A stretch of DNA of 64,000 nucleotides from Clostridia bacterium (GCA_900769795.1 CAAGHZ010000001.1:30303-94302), one strand, 5' to 3'. Shown: positions 53,920-62,398, numbered from the stretch's first letter. Program-made: numbers and translations. The notes: generated by a model not told the origin, from the sequence alone.

Positions 53920-54777
53920 TTATTCCACTCCTATTCTTTCTACTATTTTACAGAGCGCATTGTATGCTATTTCAAAAGTCCCCTCTCCACTCTTTGGAAG
54001 ACTCATCATTTCATCGCCAAGTTCTAAATCCGCAAGCCCCTCAAACGACCCGAGATGTGGCTCAAGGCTTAAGTATCCGCGATAACCTTTTTCAAAAAGA
54101 TCTGTCAGAATATATTCTACATTTCCGTCTCCCATACCTGCAGGAACAACTCTGCCACTCTCGCAATAAGCATCTTTTATATGCATATACTCTATATATT
54201 TATATAGCATATCATAAGCCTTCTTAGTATCTACTCCGCTTTGAACAAAGTTGGCAGGGTCAAATACTGCCTTAAAGTTATCGCAATAAAGTCTCTCCAT
54301 CAGTTCTAGGCAATTTTCTGCCGACTCACCATAGATGTCCTTTTCGTTTTCGTGCAGAAGAATAATTCCCTCCGCTTTTGCGTACTCAATCATTCTGCCA
54401 AGTTTTTCAAAAATCTGTCGTATGTCATCCTCGCTCCAGTTTCCCTTTTCATCAGGATAAAAACTGAATATTCGTATATATTCAGCGCCTATAATTTTTG
54501 CAACCTTTACAGTGTTTTTAAAAACTTCAAAATGGCTTTCAAAATCACCCGATATCTTTATCTTACCAATCGGTGATCCCACAGATGACACCTCAATCCC
54601 ATGCTTATCCATCTTCTCTTTAAGGGCATGTGCTTCTTCTTCTGTGAACTCCGAAATATTCTTGCCATCAACAAATCTCGGCTCAAAGTATTTTATACCA
54701 AGTTTGTTTAAGACCTCAAACTGTTTATCCACCATTTTATCAATCTCGTCCGCGAATCCGCTTATGTATCTGTACAT
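53920..54777 (-). CDS. Sugar phosphate isomerase/epimerase-like TIM barrel, protein B
   Basis: Second xylose-isomerase-like TIM barrel, 285 residues. The ligands are E143 in LLHENEK, D173 in AVFDPANF, H199 in EYMHIKD and E239 in LSLEPH. The end after residue 245 is helical. The ATG at 54777 has AGGAG 8 bases upstream; a GTG at 54780 precedes it. First gene of the six-gene operon, directly behind a good sigma-A promoter. Substrate unknown. The presence of two different TIM barrels flanking one dehydrogenase suggests two separate steps on one substrate. Confidence 0.85.
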   Translation of the reverse strand: MYRYISGFADEIDKMVDKQFEVLNKLGIKYFEPRFVDGKNISEFTEEEAHALKEKMDKHGIEVSSVGSPIGKIKISGDFESHFEVFKNTVKVAKIIGAEYIRIFSFYPDEKGNWSEDDIRQIFEKLGRMIEYAKAEGIILLHENEKDIYGESAENCLELMERLYCDNFKAVFDPANFVQSGVDTKKAYDMLYKYIEYMHIKDAYCESGRVVPAGMGDGNVEYILTDLFEKGYRGYLSLEPHLGSFEGLADLELGDEMMSLPKSGEGTFEIAYNALCKIVERIGVE

Positions 54778-54812
54778 CACATTCTCTCCTCTCTATAATC
54801 ACGTACAGTATA

Positions 54813-54840
54813 ATTATATCGCAAATTTTTATATTTTCAA
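54813..54840 (-). promoter_or_regulatory. Sigma-A-type promoter of the uxu/fucosidase operon
   Basis: Minus strand TTGAAA, 16-base spacer, perfect TATAAT, about 40 bases upstream of the first gene. Confidence 0.7.
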
Positions 54841-54860
54841 CACTTTTTTTGTCTCAGATA

Positions 54861-54889
54861 TTGCATATCTTGCTCTTTTGTGATATAAT
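54861..54889 (+). promoter_or_regulatory. Sigma-A-type promoter of the second araC-type gene
   Basis: TTGCAT, 17-base spacer, perfect TATAAT; the -35 boxes of this and the divergent operon promoter are only 20 bases apart. Confidence 0.75.
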
Positions 54890-54920
54890 CACGTCAATTA
54901 CAGTAAGGAGGTGATATCAG

Positions 54921-55694
54921 ATGCCTTTATATTCAGCAGAAGAGTCCATGGTAGAGCACAGCAACAACTCTCGTTATTTTTTGCATACCCATCAGGAATA
55001 CGAAATTTTCATGTTTCTTGAGGGTGATTCTGAATATGTTATAGAGGAAAAAACCTACCCTTTGGAGAGCGGCGATATCATTATTATCCGAAAAAACAAA
55101 ATGCACAGGATATTTCATAATTCATCATCAAGATATCACCGCATCTGCCTTATGATTTCTCCTGATTTTTTTGCGGAGAAAAACTGCCCCGAGTACGAAG
55201 ACGTTTTTATTAACGCCCCCGATGACAGAGGCAGTAAAATAGATGCCCGTATCGCACACGAAAGCGGTCTTTATGACGCGATTAACAGACTTAAAAAATA
55301 CTCGGATAATTTCAAAAACATGTACACACCTCTTTGTGATGCCGTTGTCACGGAGATTCTATACATCATAAATAAGGCAGTAAGTTTCTCTGCCCCAAAG
55401 CAGGCCAATCACCACATAAACAAGGTTATCTCCCACATTAACTCAGCATTTACCCAAAAGATAACTCTTGATGAACTGTCCGAGAAATTTTTTATTTCAA
55501 AATATCATTTGTGCAGACTCTTCAAGCAGGCAACGGGGCTTACCATCCACGACTACATAAAGAACAAGAGAGTCGCCCTCGCCGAGGATCTTATCAGTAA
55601 GGGCTACAATATGACAGAGGCAGCTGCACTATCAGGCTTTAGTGATTATGCAGCCTTTTACCGCGCAAAAAAATCTAAAACAACCGAAAAGTAA
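54921..55694 (+). CDS. AraC-family transcriptional regulator of the uxu/fucosidase operon
   Basis: A 257-residue regulator: N-terminal cupin domain (about 10-100) with HTHQEYEIFMFLEG and PLESGDIIIIRKN, and a C-terminal AraC DNA-binding domain with two helix-turn-helix motifs, LDELSEKFFISKYHLCRLFK and AAALSGFSDYAAFYRAKK. An AAGGAGGTG box precedes the ATG. It is divergently placed against the six-gene operon with both promoters facing each other in a 143-base gap, so it most likely controls that operon and itself. The effector is probably a sugar acid or pathway intermediate, by inference only. Confidence 0.9.
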   Translation: MPLYSAEESMVEHSNNSRYFLHTHQEYEIFMFLEGDSEYVIEEKTYPLESGDIIIIRKNKMHRIFHNSSSRYHRICLMISPDFFAEKNCPEYEDVFINAPDDRGSKIDARIAHESGLYDAINRLKKYSDNFKNMYTPLCDAVVTEILYIINKAVSFSAPKQANHHINKVISHINSAFTQKITLDELSEKFFISKYHLCRLFKQATGLTIHDYIKNKRVALAEDLISKGYNMTEAAALSGFSDYAAFYRAKKSKTTEK

Positions 55695-55722
55695 AACATT
55701 TATATAAAAACCCAAATAATTC

Positions 55723-55751
55723 TTTACAAATCAGCATTTATATTATATAAT
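55723..55751 (+). promoter_or_regulatory. Sigma-A-type promoter for ileS
   Basis: TTTACA, 17-base spacer, perfect TATAAT. About 35 bases of leader remain, too short for a T-box element. Confidence 0.7.
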
Positions 55752-55790
55752 AAATAAGTATGTAAACTTATAGAAAATGGAGGTTTTTCT

Positions 55791-58700
55791 ATGTATCGCA
55801 AGGTATCGACAGATCTTTCTTTTGTAGAGCAGGAGAAAAAGATTGTAGATTTCTGGAAAGAAAATGACATATTCAAAAAAAGTATAGAGAATCGTGAAGA
55901 TGGAGAGATATTCACATTCTTTGACGGCCCTCCGACCGCCAATGGCAAACCTCACATCGGTCACGTTTTAACCCGTGCAATAAAGGACCTGATTCCACGT
56001 TATCGCACAATGAAGGGCTATAAGGTACTTCGTAAAGCAGGTTGGGACACACATGGTCTCCCGGTTGAACTCGAGGTTGAGAAGGCTCTCGGCATCAGCG
56101 GTAAGCCTGAAATCGAGAAGTATGGTATTGAAGATTTTATCAAAAAGTGCAAGGACAGTGTATTTACTTATCAGAGCGAATGGGAAGAAATGAGTGACCG
56201 TGTCGGCTTCTGGGCTGATATGGATGACCCATATGTTACCTATCACAACAACTATATTGAGTCTGTTTGGTGGGCGCTCCGTCAGATTTGGGATAAAGAC
56301 CTTTTATACAAAGGCCACAAGATTATGCCATACTGTCCTCGTTGCGGAACCTCTCTTTCGAGCCACGAGGTTGCACAGGGATACAAGGACGTAAAGGAAA
56401 ATTCTCTTATTGCCAAATTCCCTGTAAAGGGCGCAGACAATGAGTTTATCCTCGCATGGACAACCACACCCTGGACACTTCCGTCAAACATTGCTCTTTG
56501 CGTAAACCCATTTGAAAAGTATGTTAAGTTCACCGCGCAGGACGGCACAAAATATATTATGGCAGAGGCTCTTATCAAATCAGTCTTTGGCGACGAAGAA
56601 GTCGAAATCACCGACACCTATGTTGGCGATGACTTAGTTGGTCTTGAATATGTACCTCTCTACAACTTTATCGAGCCTGACGGAAAGGCGCACTATATTG
56701 TATCCGATACCTATGTTACAATGGACGATGGTACAGGTATAGTTCACATTGCACCTGCATTTGGTGAGGATGACTCACGCGTGTGCAAGGACAAGGGTCT
56801 GCCATTTATCAATCACGTTAACCTTCAGGGTAACTTTGTAGAAGCAACAGGCGAGTGGAGCGGCGTATTCGTAAAGGATGCCGACAAGCTTGTTATCCGC
56901 GACCTTAAAGAGAGAAATCAGTGCTTCTCGGTTATCCCCTTTGAGCACAGTTATCCTTTCTGCTGGAGATGTGATACTCCGCTTCTTTACTACGCATGCG
57001 ACACATGGTTTATCAAGATGACCGCAGTTCGCGACAGACTTCTTGCCAACAACGAAAAGGTGAACTGGCTGCCTGATAACATCAAGCACGGCCGTTTTGG
57101 TAACTTCCTTGAAAATATTATTGACTGGGGTCTCTCCCGTACACGTTATTGGGGCACACCACTTCCTATCTGGGAATGTTCTTGCGGTCACAAGCATGTT
57201 GTAGGCTCTATTGCAGAACTTAAAGAAATGGGCATTAACTGTCCCGATGATATTGAACTTCACAAGCCATATGTTGACAACGTACTCTTAAAGTGCGAAA
57301 AGTGTGGCGGCGAGATGAAGCGTGTACCTGAGGTTATTGACTGTTGGTTCGACTCAGGCTCTATGCCTTTTGCACAGTGGCACTATCCATTTGAAAACAA
57401 AGACAAGTTTGAGCAGAACTTCCCTGCAGACTTTATCAGCGAAGCAATTGACCAGACCCGTGGATGGTTCTATACCCTTATGGCAATTTCTACATTACTT
57501 TTTGACGATGCGCCATATAAGAATGTAGTTGTTCTCGGTCACGTTCAGGACGACAAGGGTATAAAGATGAGCAAGCACAAGGGCAACGTAATTCTGCCTA
57601 TGGATATACTCAACGACCAGGGCAGTGACGCAGTAAGATGGTACTTCTATTCAAACTCTGCACCATGGCTCCCTAACCGTTTCTCTGCAAAGAACGTATC
57701 AGAGTCACAGCGTAAGTTCCTCGGCACACTCTGGAACACTTATGCATTCTATGTGCTCTATGCAAACATAGACAAATTTGACCCGACAAAATACAGTCTT
57801 GACACTAACAAGCTCACCGTTCTTGATAAATGGATTTTATCAAAGCTCAACAACCTCATTAAAGTTGTTGACAACTACCTCGAAAATTACAAGATTACCG
57901 AGGCAACCCGTGCAATGACAGACTTTGTAGATGAACTCAGTAACTGGTATGTTCGCCGTAGCCGTACAAGATTCTGGGCAAGCGAGCTTACAGACGATAA
58001 GATTTGCGCATATATGACACTTTACACCGTTTTGGTTGAGTTCTCAAAACTCTGTGCACCATTTATCCCATTTATGACAGAAGAGATTTACAACAACCTC
58101 GTTGTTTCTGTTGACAAGAACGCTCCACAGAGTGTTCACATGTGTGACTTCCCTAAATACAATGAGGAACTTAACTTCCCTGAAATCGAGGCAGATATGG
58201 ATGCAATCGCAAAGATTGTAAACCTTGGTCGTGCCGCAAGAAACGAGGCAAACATCAAGAACAGGCAGCCACTTTCTAAGGTATTTGTTCAGGCTGAGTC
58301 AGAAATCAACAAGGCTTATGCGGATATTATTCTTGAAGAACTTAACATCAAGGATGTTGAATTTACAAATGATGCTTCATCCTTTATCAGTTATAGCTTC
58401 AAGCCACAGATGCGTACAATGGGACCAAAGTATGGCAAACTTATGCGCCCCATCTTTGATGCAATTGGAACAATGGATTCAGTCGAGGTTATGGCAACTC
58501 TCAATAGCGGAGAGGCACTTAAACTCACTGTTGATGGCACAGATGTAGAAATCTTTAAAGAAGACGTACTTGTAGACACTCAGCAGAAAGACGGCTTTGT
58601 TGCATCTGCAGACAACGGCTTTACTGTTGTTCTTGACACAAATCTTACAGATGCACTTATTGAAGAAGGATATGTCCGTGAGATTATAAGTAAGATTCAG

Positions 58701-58910
58701 ACAATGCGTAAAGACAGTGGCTTTGAGGTTACTGATAAAATTTCAGTAGGCTTTAGCGGAAGCGATAAGATTGCAGAAATCATGGCAGCAAATAACGCCG
58801 AGATAAAAGCGCAGACCCTTGCAGAGACCATTTCTCCAGGATGTTGCGAAAGTGCAAAGGAATGGAACATCAACGGCGAGAACGTTGAGATTTGCATCAA
58901 AAAGGCGTAA
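55791..58910 (+). CDS. ileS: Isoleucyl-tRNA synthetase, eukaryote-like (type 2)
   Basis: Charges tRNA-Ile with isoleucine, 1039 residues. The class I motifs are HIGH at residues 55-58 within PTANGKPHIGHV and KMSKH at 592-596. The sequence style follows the type 2 (eukaryotic/archaeal-like) branch, e.g. RYRTMKGYKVLRKAGWDTHG and WGLSRTRYWGTPLPIWEC; type 1 bacterial enzymes differ in these blocks. Cysteine pairs in CSCGHKH and CEKCGGEMK fit an inserted zinc-knuckle region. Editing (CP1) and anticodon-binding domains follow in normal order. Strong GGAGG before the ATG. Type 2 enzymes are typically insensitive to mupirocin. A terminator follows. Confidence 0.96.
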   Translation: MYRKVSTDLSFVEQEKKIVDFWKENDIFKKSIENREDGEIFTFFDGPPTANGKPHIGHVLTRAIKDLIPRYRTMKGYKVLRKAGWDTHGLPVELEVEKALGISGKPEIEKYGIEDFIKKCKDSVFTYQSEWEEMSDRVGFWADMDDPYVTYHNNYIESVWWALRQIWDKDLLYKGHKIMPYCPRCGTSLSSHEVAQGYKDVKENSLIAKFPVKGADNEFILAWTTTPWTLPSNIALCVNPFEKYVKFTAQDGTKYIMAEALIKSVFGDEEVEITDTYVGDDLVGLEYVPLYNFIEPDGKAHYIVSDTYVTMDDGTGIVHIAPAFGEDDSRVCKDKGLPFINHVNLQGNFVEATGEWSGVFVKDADKLVIRDLKERNQCFSVIPFEHSYPFCWRCDTPLLYYACDTWFIKMTAVRDRLLANNEKVNWLPDNIKHGRFGNFLENIIDWGLSRTRYWGTPLPIWECSCGHKHVVGSIAELKEMGINCPDDIELHKPYVDNVLLKCEKCGGEMKRVPEVIDCWFDSGSMPFAQWHYPFENKDKFEQNFPADFISEAIDQTRGWFYTLMAISTLLFDDAPYKNVVVLGHVQDDKGIKMSKHKGNVILPMDILNDQGSDAVRWYFYSNSAPWLPNRFSAKNVSESQRKFLGTLWNTYAFYVLYANIDKFDPTKYSLDTNKLTVLDKWILSKLNNLIKVVDNYLENYKITEATRAMTDFVDELSNWYVRRSRTRFWASELTDDKICAYMTLYTVLVEFSKLCAPFIPFMTEEIYNNLVVSVDKNAPQSVHMCDFPKYNEELNFPEIEADMDAIAKIVNLGRAARNEANIKNRQPLSKVFVQAESEINKAYADIILEELNIKDVEFTNDASSFISYSFKPQMRTMGPKYGKLMRPIFDAIGTMDSVEVMATLNSGEALKLTVDGTDVEIFKEDVLVDTQQKDGFVASADNGFTVVLDTNLTDALIEEGYVREIISKIQTMRKDSGFEVTDKISVGFSGSDKIAEIMAANNAEIKAQTLAETISPGCCESAKEWNINGENVEICIKKA

Positions 58911-58924
58911 TCACTTGAAAAACA

Positions 58925-58962
58925 AAAAACGGTTGGATTTTTAAAATCCAACCGTTTTTTAT
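58925..58962 (+). terminator. Intrinsic terminator after ileS
   Basis: AAAAACGGTTGGATTTT and its complement form a long stem ending in a run of six T. It borders the convergent membrane-protein gene whose stop lies at 58962 and may serve both directions. Confidence 0.9.
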
Positions 58963-59480
58963 TACATCAATGACCTTAATGTAAAACCAAAAACAAGTAT
59001 ACAAATCACAACTGATATTGCATTGCTAAGCAACAACCACCAGAGTGACCTGCGAAAACTCATTTTAAATATGATCCTTGCCGCAAGCCCTTCTACCACA
59101 ACATTTGTAAGCACAGTCAAAATATACTCACATATCCACATTGCAGTGTCAAAGGTATTACCAAGGCCCGAGACAATCGCATCCAGTATCATACCAATAA
59201 ATATTGCGCCGAAAAAACCTACAAGAGGTATCATCAAAACTCCCACTACGGTTGATATTGCATTTATCACAATTGATATAATCCCCGCCTGTTTAAATGT
59301 TTTGTCCGCAAAAAATTTTATAAACACTGCCTCAATAATAAGTCCCGATAGAATTATGTACCAGCTTCTCAACCCCTCGGCAATATATATCGACGGCCAC
59401 ACTATATTGGCAAACACCGTCTGTGGAAGCAAAATTGTTGTCGCAATCACCGCTGCAACCGCACTTACTTTACCTCTCAT
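58962..59480 (-). CDS. Small polytopic membrane protein of unknown function
   Basis: A 172-residue protein with a signal-like first segment followed by about four to five membrane helices (roughly 8-30, 40-60, 65-100, 110-130 and 145-168). No motif I recognise. It begins 12 bases downstream of the ZIP transporter stop on the same strand, behind a GGAGG box, so it is likely part of that unit. Possible partner or metal-related membrane factor by context only. Confidence 0.7.
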   Translation of the reverse strand: MRGKVSAVAAVIATTILLPQTVFANIVWPSIYIAEGLRSWYIILSGLIIEAVFIKFFADKTFKQAGIISIVINAISTVVGVLMIPLVGFFGAIFIGMILDAIVSGLGNTFDTAMWICEYILTVLTNVVVEGLAARIIFKMSFRRSLWWLLLSNAISVVICILVFGFTLRSLM

Positions 59481-59492
59481 AAGTTTTACCTC

Positions 59493-60251
59493 CTACAAAT
59501 AAAAGTCGATGGCAAGCATCAGGCAAAAACCTACAAGCAAGGCATATGTTGCTGCACGTTCATATCCATTTGAATGAGTCTCAGGTATCATCTCATCACT
59601 GATTATATAAAGCATTGTGCCGCCGGCAAAACTAAGGGCAAATGGCAAAATCATTGCCGAAAGACTAACTGCAAAATATCCTATCAACGTTCCGACAACC
59701 TCTACAATACCTGTTGCCGCCGCAATCAGAAAGGCGCGTTTTTTGCCAATTCCAAGTGACAACATAGGTGCGATTATTACCATTCCCTCAGGAAAATTCT
59801 GCAAAGCTATACCCCCTGCGGTAATCAACGCTCCGACATTATCCCCTGACCCAAAGCCTACGCCTGCCGCGATTCCCTCAGGCAGGTTATGAATTGCAAT
59901 AGCCAGAACAAAAAGCATAACCTTATTTATCCGGGAGTTTAGTTGCGGATGTTTTTCTTCTTTGTTGCCTCCAAAAACTTTATGCATATGAGGAACGATT
60001 CTATCAACAATATTAAGAGCTATCGCGCCACAGAACACTCCTGCAATTGTAAGAAGCACGGCATTGTCGCCACCTTCTTCAACAGATGGCAATATTAGAC
60101 CTACCACTGCCGCCGCAAGCATGACACCCGCCGCAAAACTAAGCACAACGTCTGTGAACTTCGCAGATACGTTTTTAAACAAAAACCCTATCAGGGCACC
60201 TAAAACAGTTGCTCCTCCAACGCCGAGTGCCGTAAGCAAAACCATCTCCAT
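59493..60251 (-). CDS. ZIP-family metal transporter
   Basis: Divalent-metal (zinc or iron) uptake protein of the ZIP family, 252 residues with about eight membrane segments. The metal-site helices are typical: HNLPEGIAAGVGFGSGD in helix 4 and LQNFPEGMVIIAPML in helix 5, with the conserved His-Asn-x2-x-Glu and Asn-x2-x-Glu sets (HNLPEG, NFPEG). A histidine-containing loop before them is short (PHMHKVFGGNKEEKHPQ). Start ATG at 60251. Substrate cannot be separated between Zn, Fe and Mn. Confidence 0.9.
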   Translation of the reverse strand: MEMVLLTALGVGGATVLGALIGFLFKNVSAKFTDVVLSFAAGVMLAAAVVGLILPSVEEGGDNAVLLTIAGVFCGAIALNIVDRIVPHMHKVFGGNKEEKHPQLNSRINKVMLFVLAIAIHNLPEGIAAGVGFGSGDNVGALITAGGIALQNFPEGMVIIAPMLSLGIGKKRAFLIAAATGIVEVVGTLIGYFAVSLSAMILPFALSFAGGTMLYIISDEMIPETHSNGYERAATYALLVGFCLMLAIDFYL

Positions 60252-60279
60252 ATATATCCCACCTTGCTATACAATCAAA

Positions 60280-60729
60280 TTATTTTACAGTCTGCAAATA
60301 TTTTTCGATAATCTCTGCTGCGTCACCAACAAGTTCTGCACATGGGCGCTTTTTATAATACTCTTTAGTCCTGTCACTTGGTATATGACCGTGGTTGTTT
60401 TCTTCAGGGTCTAAAAGTTCTCGACATATTATAGAGCCGTTTTTCTTTTTAAATTCTTCTGCAAGTTGTTGTATCAATTTATAATGCTCTGTCTTGGCAT
60501 CCTTGTCAGTTGGCGAAGTATAACCGGATTTTAAACCTGCCACCATAAACATTCCGCTGACCGCTCCGCATACCTCGCGGAGTCTGCCCATGCCCCCTCC
60601 AAAGGATGAGGAAAGTTTCATCGCAGTCTCAAAATCCATCCCGAGTTCCTCACAAAACGCTCCAAACACAGCCTGAGAACAGTTGTATCCATCTAAAAAT
60701 AGTTTTATTGCTACTTCTCTTTTGTTCAT
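60280..60729 (-). CDS. C_GCAxxG_C_C family protein
   Basis: A 149-residue cysteine-rich protein of the TIGR01909-type family, common in anaerobes and often near redox genes. The family motifs are DGYNCSQAVFGAFCEE at 13-28 and REVCGAVSGMFMVAG about 20-35 residues later; a further Cys lies in SIICRELLD and the end has RPCAELVGDAAEIIEKYL. Its function is unknown; a redox or metal-cluster role is suspected. It ends 28 bases before the ZIP start on the same strand and is read from an AGGAG box. Confidence 0.85.
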   Translation of the reverse strand: MNKREVAIKLFLDGYNCSQAVFGAFCEELGMDFETAMKLSSSFGGGMGRLREVCGAVSGMFMVAGLKSGYTSPTDKDAKTEHYKLIQQLAEEFKKKNGSIICRELLDPEENNHGHIPSDRTKEYYKKRPCAELVGDAAEIIEKYLQTVK

Positions 60730-60746
60730 AATACTTCTCCTGTTTG

Positions 60747-62279
60747 TTATATGTCAGTCCGAAACGGTGCAAGAGGAAGCCCTGCAGAGTTCAGGATATG
60801 TTCACCGATATAATAACTGTTAAACGCATATCTTGCACAGACAGGCTCTTTAACCTCCGGGTTTGATAAAACAAGGGTGTCTCCATCTATAACAATCTCT
60901 GCTCTTTTCAGTTTATTCGAAGCATCTGCTATATACATCTTCACCCTTGAGATATCGTTGCTCATAAGTCCGTCTGCATTCTTCAATTTTATATACGCCC
61001 GTCCATCCTCGAAATACGCGCTCTCATATGATGGCTCATCACATTTTATATCAAGACCATAACTGTACCGCAAAATCTTTGATGCCATTCTACGTGCAAT
61101 CGGCGCCTTGTCCAAAGGATGAATATCAATTATATCCTCAAACTGCATTGTTGTAACAATGTGGTTGTCTTCATACATCTCCGAAGCCTTCCTCAACGCT
61201 TCTCGGGTAAACGCCCTGTTATTTTTGTCTTCTACAAAACAATCTTGTACTGCATCTTCCTCTTCATAATGATATCCTGCAATCTCAACAGTATAAAACT
61301 TCATATCGGGATTTTTAAAGCCATCCTTCATGCACTCCATAAACACGCCGTAATTTTCGGCATATCCCTCACCTATGTTCGACTCTCCCTGATACCAGAG
61401 CACTCCGCTTACGCCAAAGGGAGTTATGCGCGAAACCATAGCCTCATATAATACACCTATATTATCAGGGTGATTTGGTCCCGTTTTATAACAGGCAGGA
61501 TATCCCTTTAGCGGACAAGGTCGGGTATACGATAATCCATACTTCTTAGTATTTTCAATTTCGTCATAATCTATTTCGTCGCAACGTTCCTTAATAAATT
61601 TATACATGTTATCAAGTTCCTTGCGGTACAAATCCATATTTGTTGTCGCAACCATATCATTATACGAATCAAGGAGTTTCTGCAAAAACTCTGTTCGGTG
61701 CGCATATTTTCTTGATATAAAAGTCTCAAGACATCTGCACCCCCAGTTGCAGCCGATTATTCCAATGGCAACGCCAAGTTTTTCATTAAGTTCTTTCGCA
61801 ACATAATATCCCATCGAGGAAGCACGCAGAGCACTTTCTTCATCGCATACTGCCCATGGTTTATCCTCACCATCAGTTTTTATGAAAGGCCAACCATACT
61901 TCGGAACATCCCTCTCTACTCTTCTCGGGACATCAAAAAAACGAATTTTGTCGTTATAAGCATGTTTTGCTTCATCAAATCCGCAGAGAGTTCTAAAAAG
62001 AGGCATCTCCATATTTGACTGCCCCATAGCAAGCCAGACTTCTCCAATATATATATCTTTAATAGTGATTTCCTCATCATCAAGAGTGACTGTCATATCA
62101 TAAGGTCCGCCATATTCAAAGGACGGCAAAGTAACACACCATTCATCTTTCTCAAACTGTTCGCTCACTGTATGTCCAAGAAAGTCAACCGTTACACTAC
62201 CCGCGCCCTCGCCAAAAACTCTGACACTTTCGCCTCTTTGCAACACCATATGATCTGTAAATATACTTGCAAGCTTCAT
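60747..62279 (-). CDS. Sialate O-acetylesterase-type carbohydrate esterase (SASA family)
   Basis: SGNH-fold esterase of about 510 residues. The N-terminal beta domain holds LASIFTDHMVLQRGESV, followed by the SGNH block I GQSNMEMPLF with the nucleophile serine, the oxyanion-type GCNWGCR, WYQGESNIGEG (block III/IV region) and the catalytic Asp-His segment DIHPLDKAPIARRMA. The C-terminal beta sheet domain follows. No signal peptide, so it would act in the cytoplasm on imported acetylated glycans or in an unusual location. It could also act on acetyl-xylo- or other oligosaccharides. Ends 17 bases before the C_GCAxxG gene on the same strand. Confidence 0.85.
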   Translation of the reverse strand: MKLASIFTDHMVLQRGESVRVFGEGAGSVTVDFLGHTVSEQFEKDEWCVTLPSFEYGGPYDMTVTLDDEEITIKDIYIGEVWLAMGQSNMEMPLFRTLCGFDEAKHAYNDKIRFFDVPRRVERDVPKYGWPFIKTDGEDKPWAVCDEESALRASSMGYYVAKELNEKLGVAIGIIGCNWGCRCLETFISRKYAHRTEFLQKLLDSYNDMVATTNMDLYRKELDNMYKFIKERCDEIDYDEIENTKKYGLSYTRPCPLKGYPACYKTGPNHPDNIGVLYEAMVSRITPFGVSGVLWYQGESNIGEGYAENYGVFMECMKDGFKNPDMKFYTVEIAGYHYEEEDAVQDCFVEDKNNRAFTREALRKASEMYEDNHIVTTMQFEDIIDIHPLDKAPIARRMASKILRYSYGLDIKCDEPSYESAYFEDGRAYIKLKNADGLMSNDISRVKMYIADASNKLKRAEIVIDGDTLVLSNPEVKEPVCARYAFNSYYIGEHILNSAGLPLAPFRTDI

Positions 62280-62362
62280 AATATCTCTCTCTTTTCAAAA
62301 TAGGATTTTATTGATTATATCACGCATACATGCGTCTGTCAATAAGACTTATTTTCAAAATA

Positions 62363-62394
62363 AAACGGCATATCGCTTTTGCGATATGCCGTTT
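62363..62394 (-). terminator. Terminator after nhaC
   Basis: AAACGGCATATCGC, loop TTTT, GCGATATGCCGTTT, followed on the minus strand by TTTTATTTTG. Perfect 14-base-pair stem directly after the nhaC stop. Confidence 0.85.
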
Positions 62395-62398
62395 GAAC

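Larger units (their letters stand above)
54795..54894. promoter_or_regulatory. Direct-repeat candidate operator for the second AraC regulator
   Basis: The 10-base word ATAATCACGT occurs at 54795-54804 and again at 54885-54894, exactly 90 bases apart. The first covers the expected start site of the minus-strand operon, the second overlaps the -10 and start of the araC gene. The second is also part of a palindrome, GTGAT ATA ATCAC (54880-54892). Confidence 0.5.

Noticed and set aside
55695..55790. T-box leader upstream of ileS
   Set aside because: The gap is 96 bases with a good promoter in its middle; a T-box needs far more RNA and the AGGGTGG-type T-box word is not seen.
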